DNA of 64,000 bases. Origin: Inia geoffrensis. Taxonomy: Eukaryota; Chordata; Mammalia; Artiodactyla; Iniidae. The stretch spans positions 103,294,368 through 103,358,367 of the forward strand of contig CM070899.1 in assembly GCA_036417435.1 (NCBI GenBank), read 5' to 3'. A program made the translations under genes and the position numbers. Under the pieces are notes generated by a model, which ran no database searches, had not been told where the DNA came from, and worked only from the letters and a program-made list of their open reading frames with translations. This document shows positions 1-10,419 of this stretch, piece by piece. The first letter of the stretch is position 1; every line of letters starts with the position of its first letter.

Positions 1-390
1 TTCCTCATACCGGCTGTTAGCAATTTACATTCCCACCAATAGCAATAGCTGGCTTCTCTTTTTGGCATGCCCTCTTGAGCACTTACGCTTTTAGCGTTTG
101 AGAGGACTGCAACCAGGGAACACCTCGTCTAGCTTTCTTTGCACTCTCTAATCATGACAGATCCTAAGCATCTTTTCTCTTCAATGTGCTGTTTTCTACA
201 ACGCGGGTGAGTACCACTGAGTTCTTGAAAGGTTCCTGCCTCAGGGTCGGGCGTGATTTGAATTCGTTTCAGTTTCCCTAGCCCAGGATATTTCTTGAGG
301 GCTGGGTTGTGTCTTCAAAGACGCAGGCTGTAGGCCTTGTGGATGACAGATGCCCTTCAGCACAGTTGGTAAGATTGTTACGGCAGTGTG

Positions 391-404
391 CCACGAGGTG
401 GCAG
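391..404 (+). promoter_or_regulatory. CTCF-like motif, best copy
   Basis: CCACGAGGTGGCAG matches the CTCF core (C-C-A-S-Y-A-G-R-K-G-G-C-R-S) except at the Y position. B monomers carry CCACAAGGCGGCAG at the same place, for example 2010-2023, 5292-5305, 8596-8609 and, inverted, 11807-11820, which is one further mismatch. Most A monomers have CCAAAAGGCGGCAG, which is weaker. X2 and some other copies carry changes in this word. This is a motif match only; a scored matrix scan is needed. Confidence 0.3.
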
Positions 405-879
405 CAGTGCTCCGTGTCGTCTCTGGTAACGTGGGGAAAGATAGTCTTAGAGGGGGTCCCGGTGTTGGATTGGAAATGGGGAGTCGAACGTGGCTAAACA
501 CACATCTCTGGGCTTGTGTATGCTCACCTCCTGCCCCTGAACCTGCACTGCCCCACCCCAGGCATGTCGCAGGCCTTGCCAGTGGGCTACTCGGAGGGTG
601 CCGTGGTTCGCAGGTGGGGCGACTCTAATGAAGTGGGGTGGAGGTGGGCACTTGCCTAGCAGGAGCTGTGGAGATGCGGTTTCTTCACAACCCTTCCCTC
701 TCAGCTGTTCCACAGTCATTTGGGTACACCAGGCTGTGCTTACCTGTAGGAGGGCCATGTTGGATCGGGAGATTGTGGTACCACGCAGGGGAGAAGAGCA
801 GCAGCATCCTCCAGCCGCGGGACACAGGCCTGCTGAGGCTTCAGGGGTCTGACACCCGCCGACGACAAAGAGGCCTGAG

Positions 880-945
880 GTAAGAAAGTGGGCATTTCTT
901 AACCCCTTACTTGCCTTGTCATTGAACAGTCCTTTTTTCTTTCAG
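880..945 (+). other. Splice-like mini-intron signal 2 (66 bp)
   Basis: CCTGAG/GTAAGAAAG followed by the pyrimidine-rich acceptor CCTTTTTTCTTTCAG at 931-945. The same arrangement is present in A monomers generally. B monomers have GAG/GTAACAGAG and a weaker acceptor. It lies in the same sense as signal 1, so a sense transcript with several tiny introns is conceivable but unsupported. Confidence 0.18.
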
Positions 946-1309
946 CCTAGTTCATATACAGTGTTGCGTCTGTTTGAAGTCTACAGCCACTTGATGCAAG
1001 TATAAACGTAGCTGTACCTGTAGGGTTTCAGATTCTTTGCCCTGTTAGTTTATCGAGGAATGTGTTGTAGCATTCCCTGTGCTTTTGGGTGTGTTGCCCT
1101 TGATGAGCACTTTTGGATACGTTAAGTGTGTTACTGTTAATCCCAGTCTCCTAATTCCCCCTTCCCCGGTCTCCAATTTGCCCCTGTGGGAACCCCTCGC
1201 TTCTTTCTTCCCTTTGTGAACCTGTGTTTCCTTTCTTTACTAGCTTCCTTTGTATCCCTATTGAGACTGCACACATAAGTGGTATCTGGGCAAATGTGTC
1301 TTGCTGCCT

Positions 1310-1327
1310 CTAATTGACCAGAATTAG
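1310..1327. promoter_or_regulatory. 18-bp AT-rich dyad, one per monomer (first of 39)
   Basis: CTAATTGACCAGAATTAG: arms CTAATT and AATTAG around a 6-bp centre. It is intact in all 39 monomers at the starts listed for the two blocks, and sits in a longer conserved run from TGCTGCCTC to GAGATCATCTA. The TAATT/AATTA arms resemble a pair of inverted homeodomain cores. This could be a protein-binding dyad or simply a conserved stretch of the monomer. It served as the unit ruler for this annotation. Confidence 0.4.
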
Positions 1328-2412
1328 TGAGATCATCTAGTGCTCCACCCATGCTGCTGCAAATAGTATGAGTTCATTTTGTTCTGTGGCTGAGTGCTAG
1401 TCGAGGGTGTGTAGGTAGCAGCACATCTTTGTCCCTTCGCCACTCGCTCGACAGTTGGTTCGTTTGTATGTCTTCGTTGGGGTCAAGGGTACCACATGGG
1501 ACGCTGGGGTGCATCTGCTTCCTTCCAATGATGCTAGTCTCTGGTTCTACGACCTGCAGCGGGGTTGCCGAATCTCGTGGTACCTCCAGCGTTCAGTTTG
1601 GTCAGGAATGTGCCTACTGATCCTCATAGCGGCTGTTACCAATTTACAATCGCACCAAGAGCAATAGCTGGCTTCTCCTTTTGGCATGCCCTCTTGAGCA
1701 CTTAAAATTTTAGGATTTGAGAGGACCACAGACAGGGAACTCCTCGTCTAGCTTTCTTCTCACTCTCTAATCATGACAGATCCTGAGCATCTTTTCATTT
1801 GAATGTGCTGTTTTCTAAAACGCTGGTGAGTACCACTGAGGTCTTGAAAGCTTTCCGCCTGAGAGTCGGGCCTGATTTGAATTCATTTCAGATTACCCAG
1901 CCCAGGATATTTCTTGAGGGCAGGGTTGTGTCTGCAAAGCCTCAGGCCTTAGGCCTTGTGAATGATAGTTGCCTTTCAGCACAGTTGGTAATGTTGTTAC
2001 GGCAGTGTGCCACAAGGCGGCAGCACTACTCCGTGTCGTCTCTGGTAACTTGGGGAAAGAAAGCCTTAGCGGGGATCCCGGTGTCGGATTGGAAATGGGG
2101 AGTCAAACGCGGCTAAACACACAATCCTTGGCTTGTGTATGCTCACCTCCTGCCCCTGAACCTGCACTGCCCCACCCCAGGCATATCGGAAGCCTTTCAG
2201 GTGGGCTATTCGGAGGGTTCCGCGGTTCGCAGGTGGGGCGACTCTGATGATGGGGGCTGGAGGTGGCAACCTGCCTAGCAGGAGCTGTGGAGATCCGGTT
2301 GCCTCACCGCTCTTCCCTCTCAGCTGCTCCACCCTCATTTGGGTACTCCAAGATTTGCTTACCTGTACGAGGGCCACGTTGGATCGGGAGACTGCGGTAC
2401 CACGCAGGGAAG

Positions 2413-2476
2413 AATGGGCAGTAGCGGCCCGAGGTGCCGCTGGTCAGGTTGCACGTCCTCCTCCCTTGCTGCCTCA
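2413..2476 (+). other. B-specific GC-rich segment, about 64 bp (example)
   Basis: B monomers carry about 64 bp absent from A monomers, including AGTAGCGGCCCGAGG and CTCCTCCCTTGCTGCC, between the GGTACCACGCAGG tract and the CAGCAGCAGCC tract. It accounts for the whole length difference between B (1,684) and A (1,620). It lies about 50-115 bp before the X-box. Flanking CAGCAG repeats in both types could have mediated loss from A or gain in B. The boundary is approximate. Confidence 0.75.
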
Positions 2477-2528
2477 GCAGCAGCCGGCTCCGGCCGTGGG
2501 ACACAGGCCTGCCGAGGCTCCAGGGGCC

Positions 2529-2542
2529 GTTACCGTGGTAAC
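2529..2542. promoter_or_regulatory. RFX/MDBP X-box palindrome (first of 19, B monomers only)
   Basis: GTTACCGTGGTAAC fits the established RFX dimer consensus GTNRCC-N(0-3)-RGYAAC with no mismatch, and has a CpG across the left half-site and spacer. Identical palindromes (read as GTTACCACGGTAAC in the inverted block) start at 5811, 9115, 11288, 16211, 19515, 22818, 26122, 29426, 32730, 36034, 39317, 42621, 45925, 49229, 52513, 55817, 59121 and 62425. Every complete B monomer has one. A monomers have unrelated sequence there (GACACCCGCCGACGAC). RFX1 is also known as methylated-DNA-binding protein. Occupancy here is unproven. Confidence 0.55.
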
Positions 2543-3625
2543 GACATCACAGAGGCCTGAGGTAACAGAGTAGGCATTTCTTAAGCCCTCACTTGCCTTG
2601 TCATTGAACAGCAATTTTCCGTTTGAGCCTAGTTCATATACAGTGTTGTGTCTGTTTGAGTTGTACAGCCACCCAATGCAATTATACACGTAGCTGTACC
2701 CGTAGGGTTTCTGATTCTTTGCAATCTTCGTTTATTGAGGAATGTTTTGTAGCGTTAACTGTGCTTGCCGGTGCGTCGCCCTTGATGAGCACTTTTGGAT
2801 ACGTTAAACGTGTTTCTGTGAATCCCGACCTACTACTTCACCCTTCCCCGGTCTCCAATTTCCCCCTCAGGAAACTCCAGGCTTCTTTCTTCCCTTTGTG
2901 AGCCTGAGTTTCCTTTGTGTTCTAGCTTCCATAGTATCCATATTTAGCCGGCACACATAAGTGTGATATGCGGGGATATGTGTCTTGCTGCCTCTAATTG
3001 ACCAGAATTAGTGAGATCATCTACTGCTCCACCAAGGCTGCTGCAAAGACTATGGGTTCATTTTGCCCTGTGGCTGAGTGGTAGTCGAGGGTGTGTAGGT
3101 AGCAGAACATCTTTCTCCATTCACCCCTCGCTCCCCATTTCGTTCGTTTGTATGTCTTGGCTGTGGTCATGGGTAACACAAGAACAGCTGGGCTGCAAGT
3201 GCTTCCTTCCAATGATGCCAGTCTCTGGTTACACGACCTGTAGCGGGGTTGCCGAATCTGGTGGTACATCCAGTGTTTAGTTTGGTAAGGAATATGCCTA
3301 GTGATCCTCATTACCGGCTGTTAGCAATTTACAATCCGACCAACAGCAATACCTGGCTTCTCTTTCTGGCATGCCCTGTTGAGCTCTTACTCTTTTAGGG
3401 TTTGAGAGGACTGCAGCCAGGGAACACCTCGTCTAGCTTTCTTTCCACTCTCGAATCATGACAGATCCTGAGCATCTTTTGTTTTGAATGTGCTGTTTTC
3501 TAAAACGCCGGTGAGTACCACTGACTTCTTGAAAGGTTCCTGCCTGAGTGTCGGGCGTGATTTGAATTCGTTTCAGATTACCCAGCGCAGGATATTTCTT
3601 GAGAGCAGGGTTGTGTCTGCAAAGC

Positions 3626-3627
3626 CT
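3626..3627. other. 21-bp deletion joint, left block
   Basis: AAAGCC/TGATAGG lacks 21 bases that other A monomers have here: an imperfect palindrome with GGCCTTAAGCC at its heart. The same joint is present in opposite orientation at 38232/38233 and 51428/51429. It explains the 1,598-1,600-bp A monomers. Confidence 0.9.
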
Positions 3628-4591
3628 GATAGGTGCCCTTCAGCACAGTTGGTAAGGTTGTTACGGCAGTGTGCCAAAAGGCGACAGCACTACTACGTGT
3701 CGTCTCTGGTAACGTGGGAAACCAAAGCCTTAGCGGGGTTCCCGGCGTTGTATTGGAAATGGGGAGTCGAACGCAGCTAAACACACATCCCTGGGCTTTT
3801 GTAGGCTCACTTCCTGCCCCTTCACCTGCACTGCCCCACCCCAGGCATGTCGCAGGCCTTGCCAGTGGGGTACTCGGAGGGTGCCGTGGTTCGCAGGTGG
3901 GGCAACTCTAATGAAGTGGGGTGGAGGTGGGCACTTGCATAGCAGGAGCTGTGGAGATGCGGTTCCTTCACAACCCTTCCCTCTCAGCTGTTCCACAGTC
4001 ATTTGGGTACACCAGGCTGTGCTTACCTGTAGGAGGGCCATGATGGATCAGGAGATTGTGGTACCACACAGCGGAGAACAGCAGCAGCATCCTCCAGCCG
4101 CGGGACACAGGCCTCCTGAGGCTCCAGGGGTCTGACGCCAGCCGACATCACAGAGGCCTGAGGTAAGAAAGTGGCCATTTCGTAACCCCTTACTTGCCTT
4201 GTCATTGAACAGTCCTTTTTTCTTTCAGCCTAGTTCATATACAGTGTTGCGTCTGTTTGAGTTCTACAGCCACTTGATGCAAGTATAAACGTAGCTGTAC
4301 CTGTAGGGTTTCGGATTCTTTGCCCTGTTAGTTTATCGAGGAATGTGTTGTAGCATTCCCTGTGCTTTTGGGTGTGTTGCCCTTGATGAGCACTTTTGGA
4401 TACGTTAAGTGTGTTACTGTTAATCCCAATCTCCTAATTCCCCCTTCCCCGGTCTCCAATTTGCCCCTGTGGGAACCCCTCGCTTCTTTCTTCCATTTGT
4501 GAACCTGTGTTTCCTTTCTTTACTAGCTTCTTTGGATCCCTATTGAGACTGCACACATAAGTGGTATCGGGGCAAATGTGTCTTGCTGCCT

Positions 4592-7500
4592 CTAATTGAC
4601 CAGAATTAGTGAGATCATCTAGTGCTCCACCCATGCTGCTGCAAATAGTATGAGTTCATTTTGTTCTGTGGCTGAGTGCTAGTCGAGGGTGTGTAGGTAG
4701 CAGCACATCTTTCTCCCTTCGCCACTCGCTCGACAGTTGGTTCGTTTGTATGTCTTCGTTGGGGTCAAGGGTACCACATGGAATGCTGGGGTGCAATTGC
4801 TTCCTTCCAATGATACTAGTCTCTGGTTCTACGACCTGCAGCGGGGTTGCCGAATCTCGTGGTACCTCCAGCGTTCAGTTTGGTCAGGAATGTGCCTACT
4901 GATCCGCATAGCGGCTGTTACCAATTTACAATCGCACCAAGAGCAATAGCTGGCTTCTCCTTTTGGCATGCCCTCTTGAGCACTTAAAATTTTAGGATTT
5001 GAGTGGAACGCAGACAGGGAACTCCTCGTCTAGCTTTCTTTTCACTCTCTAATCATGACAGATCCTGAGCATCTTTTCATTTGAATGTGCTGTTTTCTAA
5101 AACGCAGGTGAGTACCACTGAGGTCTTGAAAGCTTTCCGCCTGAGAGTCGGGACGGATTTGAATTCATTTCAGATTACCCAGCCCAGGATATTTCTTGAG
5201 GGCAGGGTTGTGTCTGCAAAGCCGCAGGCCTTAGGCCTTGTGAATGATAGTTGCCTTTCAGCACAGTTGGTAATGTTGTTACGGCAGTGTGCCACAAGGC
5301 GGCAGCACTACTCCGTGTCGTCTCTGGTAACTTGGGGAAACAAAGCCTTAGCGGGGATCCCGGTGTCGGATTGGAAATGGGGAGTCGAACGCGGCTAAAC
5401 ACACAATCCTGGGCTTGTGTATGCTCACCTCCTGCCCCTGAACCTGCACTGCCCCACCCCAGGCATATCGGAAGCCTTTCAGGTGGGCTATTCGGAGGGT
5501 GCCGTGGTTCGCAGGTGTGGCGACTCTGATGATGGGGGCTGGAGGTGGGAACCTGCCTAGCAGGAGCTGTGGAGATCCGGTTTCCTCACCGCTCTTCCCT
5601 CTCAGCTGCTCCACCCTCATTTGGGTACACCAGGCTTTACTTACCTGTACGAGGGCCACGTTGGATCGGGAGACTGCGGTACCACACAGGGGAGAATGGG
5701 AAGTAGCGGCCCGAGGTGCCGCTGGTCAGGTGACTCGTCCTCCTCCCTTGCTGCCTCAGCAGCAGCCGGCTCAGGCAGTGGGACCCAGGCCTGCCGAGGC
5801 TCCAGGGGCCGTTACCGTGGTAACGACATCACAGAGGCCTGAGGTAACAGAGTAGGCATTTCTTAAGCCCTCACTTGCCTTGTCATTGAACAGCAATTTT
5901 CCGTTTGAGCCTAGTTCATATACAGTGTTGTGTCTGTTTGAGTTGTACAGCCACCCAATGCAATTATACACGTAGCTGTACCCGTAGGGTTTCGGATTCT
6001 TTGCACTCTTCGTTTATTGAGGTATGTTTTGTAGCGTTCCTTGTGCTTGCGGGTGGGTCGCCCTTGATGAGCACTTTTGGATACGTTAAACGTGTTTCTG
6101 TGAATCCCGACCTACTACTTCACCCTTCCCCGGTCTCCAATTTCCCCCTCAGGGAACTCCAGGCTTGTTTCTTCCCTTTGTGACCCTGAGTTTCCTTTGT
6201 GTTCTAGCTTCCATAGTATCCGTATTTAGACGGCACACATAAGTGTGATATGCGGGGATATGTGTCTTGCTGCCTCTAATTGACCAGAATTAGTGAGTTC
6301 ATCTACTGCTCCACCCAGGCTGCTGCAAAGACTATGGGTTCATTTTGCCCTGTGGCTGAGTGGTAGTCGAGGGTGTGTAGGTAGCAGAACATCTTTCTCC
6401 ATTCACCCCTCGCTCCCCATTTCGTTCGTGTGTGTGTCTTGGCTGTGGTCATGGGTAGCACAAGGACAGCTGGGCTGCAAGTGCTTCCTTCCAATGATGC
6501 CAGTCTCTGGTTACACGACCTGTAACGGGGTTGCCGAATCTGGTGGTACATCCAGTGTTTAGTTTGGTAAGGAATATGCCTAGTGATCCTCATTACAGGC
6601 TGTTAGCAATTTACAATCCGACCAACAGCAATACCTGGCTACTCTTTCTGGCATGTCCTGTTGAGATCTTACTCTTTTAGGGTTTGAGAGGACTGCAGCC
6701 AGGGAACACCTCGTCTAGCTTTCTTTCCACTCTCGAATCATGACAGATCCTGAGCATCTTTTGGGTTGAATGTGCTGTTTTCTAAAACGCTGGTGAGTAC
6801 CACTGACTTCTTGAAAGGTTCCCGCCTGAGAGTCGGGCGTGATTTGAATTCGTTTCAGATTACCCAGCGCAGGATATTTCTTGAGGGCAGGGTTGTGTCT
6901 GCAAAGCCGTAGGCCTTATGCCTTGTGAATGATAGGTGCCCTTCAGCACAGTTGGTAAGGTTGCTATAGCAGTGTGCCAAAAGGCGGCAGCACTACTACG
7001 TGTCGTCTCTGGTAACTTGTGGAAAGAAAGCCTTAGCGGGGACCCCGGTGTTGGATTGGAAATGGGGTGTCGAACGTGGCTAAACACACAATCCTGGGCT
7101 TGTGTATGCTCACCTCCTGCCCCTGAACCTGCACTGCCCCACCCCAGGCATGTCGCAGGCCTTGCCAGTGATCTACTCGGAGGGTGCCGTGGTTCGCAGG
7201 TGGGGCGACTCTAATGAAGTGGGCTGGAGGTGGGAACTTGCCTAGCAGGAGCTGTGGAGATGCGGTTTCTTCACAACCCTTCCCTCTCAGCTGTTCCAGA
7301 GTCATTTGGGTACACCAGGCTGTGCTTACCTGTAGGAGGGCCATGTTGGATCGGGAGATTGTGGTACCACGCAGGGGAGAGGAGCAGCAGCATCCTCCAG
7401 CCGGGGGACACAGGCCTGCTGAGGCTCCAGGGTTCTGACACCCGACGACGACAAAGAGGCCTGAGGTAAGAAAGTGGGCATTTCTTAACCCCTTACTTGC

Positions 7501-7895
7501 CTTGTCATTGAACAGTCCTTTTTTCTTTCAGCCTAGTTCATATACAGTGTTGCGTCTGTTTGAGTTCTACAGCCACTTGATGCAAGTATAAACGTAGCTG
7601 TACCTGTAGGGTTTCGGATTCTTTGCCCTGTTAGTTTATCGAGGAATGTGTTGTAGCATTCCCTGTGCTTTTGGGTGTGTTGCCCTTGATGAGCACTTTT
7701 GGATACGTTAAGTGTGTTACTGTTAATCCCAATCTCCGAATTCCCCCTTCCCCGGTCTCCAATTTGCCCCTGTGGGAACCCCTCGCTTCTTTCTTCCCTT
7801 TGTGAACCTGTGTTTCCTTTCTTTACTAGTTTCCTTTGTATCCCTATTGAGACGGCACACATAAGTGGTATCTGGGCAAATGTGTCTTGCTGCCT
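4592..7895 (+). repeat. Standard dimer, 3,304 bp, A1-subtype A block
   Basis: Full-length dimer. Its A block (core 7033-7344) has a B-like 3' half of the core, shared with the A block at 14691-15002. I call this subtype A1; it contrasts with the A2 subtype at 3730, 17995 and throughout 24-64 kb. The B block (core 5348-5659) is typical and carries an X-box at 5811-5824. Confidence 0.9.
5108..5173 (+). other. Splice-like mini-intron signal 1 (66 bp)
   Basis: AACGCAG/GTGAGTACC is a perfect 5' splice consensus, and TTGAATTCATTTCAG/ATT follows as an acceptor 66 bp later. Related pairs occur across the array; some copies have CGCTG or CGCCG before the GT. Sixty-six bases is near the lower limit for vertebrate introns. 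It could be cryptic sequence or a remnant of a transcribed unit. Confidence 0.18.
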
Positions 7896-10419
7896 CTAAT
7901 TGACCAGAATTAGTGAGATCATCTAGTGCTCCACCCATGCTGCTGCAAATAGTATGAGTTCATTTTGTTCTGTGGCTGAGTGCTAGTCGAGGGTGTGTAG
8001 GTAGCAGCCCATCTTTCTCCCTTCGCCACTCGCTCGACAGTTGGTTCGTTTGTATGTCTTCGTTGGGGTCAAGGGTACCACAAGGAATGCTGGGGTGCAA
8101 GTGCTTCCTTCCAATGATGCTAGTCTCTGGTTCTACGACCTGCAGCAGGGTTGCCGAATCTCGTGGTACCTCCAGTGTTCAGTTTGGTCAGGAATGTGCC
8201 TACTGATCCTCATAGCGGCTGTTACCAATTTACAATCGCACCAACAGCAATAGCTGGCTTCTCCTTTTGGCATGCCCTCTTGAGCACTTAACATTTTAGG
8301 ATTTAAGAGGACCGCAGACAGGGAACTCCTCGTCTAGCTTTCTTTTCACTCTCTAATCATGACAGATCCTGAGCATCTTTTCATATGAATGTGCTGTTTT
8401 CTAAAACGCAGGTGAGTATCACTGAGGTCTTGAAAGCTTTCCGCCTGAGAGTCGGGCCTGATTTGAATTCATTTCAGATTACCCAGCCCAGGATATTTCT
8501 TGAGGGCAGGGTTGTGTCTGCAAAGCCTCAGGCCTTAGGCCTTGTGAATGATAGTTGCCTTTCAGCACAGTTGATAATGTTGTTACGGCAGTGTGCCACA
8601 AGGCGGCAGCACTACTCCGTGTCGTCTCTGGTAACTTGGGGAAAGAAAGCCTTAGCGGGGATCCCGGAGTCGGATTGGAAATGGGGAGTCGAACGCGGCT
8701 AAACACACAATCCTGGGCTTGTGTATGCTCACCTCCTGCCCCTGAACCTGCACTGCCCCACCCCAGGCTAATCGGAAGACTTTCAGGTTGGCTACTCGGA
8801 GTGTGCCGTGGTTCGCAGGTGGGGAGACTCTGATGAAGGGGGCTGGAGGTGGGAACCTGCCTAGCAGGAGCTGTGGAGATCCGGTTTCCTCACCGCTCTT
8901 CCCTCTCAGCTGCTCCACCCTCATTTGGGTACACCAGGATTTGCTTACCTGTACGAGGGCCACGTTGGATCGGGAGACTGCGGTACCACGCAGGGGAGAA
9001 TGGGCAGTAGCGGCCCGAGGTGCCGCTGGTCAGGTGGCACGTCCTCCTCCCTTGCTGCCTCAGCAGCAGCAGGCTCCGGCCGTGGGACCCAGGCCTGCCG
9101 AGGCTCCAGGGGCCGTTACCGTGGTAACAACTTCTCAGAGGCCTGAGGTAACAGAGTAGGCATTTCTTAAGCCCTCACTTGCCTTGTCATTGAACAGCCC
9201 TTTTCCGTTTGAGCCTAGTTCATATACAGTGTTGTGTCTGTTTGAGTTGTACAGCCACCCAATGCAATTATACACGTAGCTGTACCCGTAGAGTTTCGGA
9301 TTCTTTGCACTCTTCGTTTATTGAGGAATGTTTTGTAGCGTTCCTTGTGCTTGCGGGTTGGTCGCCCTTGATGAGCACTTTTGGATACGTTAAACGTGTT
9401 TCTGTGAATCCCGACCTACTACTTCACCCTTCCCCGGTCTCCAATTTCCCCCTCAGGGAACTCCAGGCTTCTTTCTTCCCTTTGTGAGCCTGAGTTTCCT
9501 TTGTGTACTAGCTTCCATAGTATCCGTATTTAGACGGCACACATAAGTGTGATATGCGGGGATATGTGTCTTGCTGCCTCTAATTGACCAGAATTAGTGA
9601 GATCATCTACTGCTCCACCCAGGCTGCTGCAAAGACTATGAGTACATTTTGCCCTGTGGCTGAGTGGTAGTCGAGGGTGTGTAGGTAGCAGAACATCTTT
9701 CTCCATTCACCCCTCGCTCCCCATTTCGTTCGTTTGTATGTCTTGGCTGTGGTCATGGGTACAACAAGGACAGCTGGGCTGCAAGTGCTTCCTTCCAATG
9801 ATGCTAGTCTCTGGTTACACGACCTGTAGAGGGGTTGCCGAATCTGGTGGTACATACAGTGTTTAGTTTGGTAAGGAATATGCCTAGTGATCCTTATTAC
9901 CGGCTGTTAGCAATTTACAATCCGACCAACAGCAATACCTGACTTCTCTTTCTGCCATGCCCTGTTGAGCTCTTACGCTTTTAGGGTTTGAGAGGACTGC
10001 AGCCAGGGAACACCTCGTCTAGCTTTCTTTCCACTCTCGAATCATGACAGATCCTGAGCATATTTTGTTTTGAATGTGCTGTTTTCTAAAACGCCGGTGA
10101 GTACCACTGACTTCTTGAAAGGTTCCTGCCTGAGTGTCGGGCGTGATTTGAATTCGTTTCAGATTACCCAGCGCAGGATATTTATTGAGGGCAGGGTTGT
10201 GTCTGCAAAGCCGTAGGCCTTAAGCCTTGTGAATGATAGGTGCCCTTCAGCACAGTTGGTAAGGTTGTTACGGCAGTGTGCCAAAAGGCGGCAGCACTAC
10301 TACGTGTCGTCTCAGGTAACGTGGGGAAAGAAAGCCTTAGCGGGGACCCCGGTGTTGGATTGGAAATGGGGAGTCGAACGTGACTAAACACACACCTCTG
10401 GGCTTGTGTATGCTCACCT
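7896..10419 (+). repeat. Truncated dimer ending at the inversion breakpoint
   Basis: Complete B block (core 8652-8963, X-box 9115-9128), B-side dyad at 9580, then about 820 bp of A block, cut immediately before the GC-rich core at 10419. Near 8150 it has CAGCAGGG where almost all other copies have CAGCGGGG. The mirrored site in the right arm (about 12268) carries the same variant, which supports a fold-back origin for this part. Confidence 0.88.

Larger units (their letters stand above)
1..1309 (+). repeat. Partial dimer, mosaic A monomer
   Basis: Right-hand part of a dimer cut by the window edge. Bases 1-130 mix features: CCTCTTGAGCAC near 70 is typical of sequence next to an A dyad, whereas TTACGCTTTTAG and the ACACCTCGTC tract that follow are typical of sequence next to a B dyad. 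The unit also has private variants in its 390-410 region, including the best CTCF-like match in the window. Confidence 0.85.
1310..4591 (+). repeat. Dimer, 3,282 bp, with 21-bp deletion
   Basis: B block then A block. It is 22 bp shorter than the 3,304-bp standard. Twenty-one bases are missing between 3626 and 3627, where AAAGCC joins TGATAGGTGCCC directly. One more base is lost near 4527 (AGCTTCTTTGG instead of AGCTTCCTTTG). The A block (core 3730-4041) is the A2 subtype. The same 21-bp deletion marks the Y-class dimers of the inverted block. Confidence 0.9.
1..10419 (+). repeat. Macrosatellite array, left block (reference orientation)
   Basis: Tandem A and B monomers read in the orientation used here as '+'. 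The 18-bp dyad (read as CTAATTGACCAGAATTAG) starts at 1310, 2994, 4592, 6276, 7896 and 9580. Spacings are 1684, 1598, 1684, 1620 and 1684, so A and B alternate as 3.3-kb dimers. The block is open at the left window edge and ends abruptly inside an A monomer at 10419. Copies are more heterogeneous than in the right part of the window. No interspersed element or convincing gene is seen inside it. The family name and species are unknown to me. Confidence 0.97.

Noticed and set aside
590..655. G-quadruplex in the G-rich core
   Set aside because: G runs (GAGGG, GGGG, GGGG, GGG) are separated by loops of up to about 17 bases, so the match is weak.
447..758. Recurrent 103-codon frame in the GC-rich core, opposite sense to the left block
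   Set aside because: B copies begin with GTG rather than ATG. One A copy is stopped by TGA (near 13238), one is frameshifted (near 21500) and one lacks its ATG (34513). A/B differences are mostly replacements.
4754..4770. CENP-B-box-like start CTTCGTTGGGGTCAAGG in A-side spacers
   Set aside because: It matches TTCGTTGG but lacks the required A and the terminal CGGG of the box consensus. No full box was found in the monomers.
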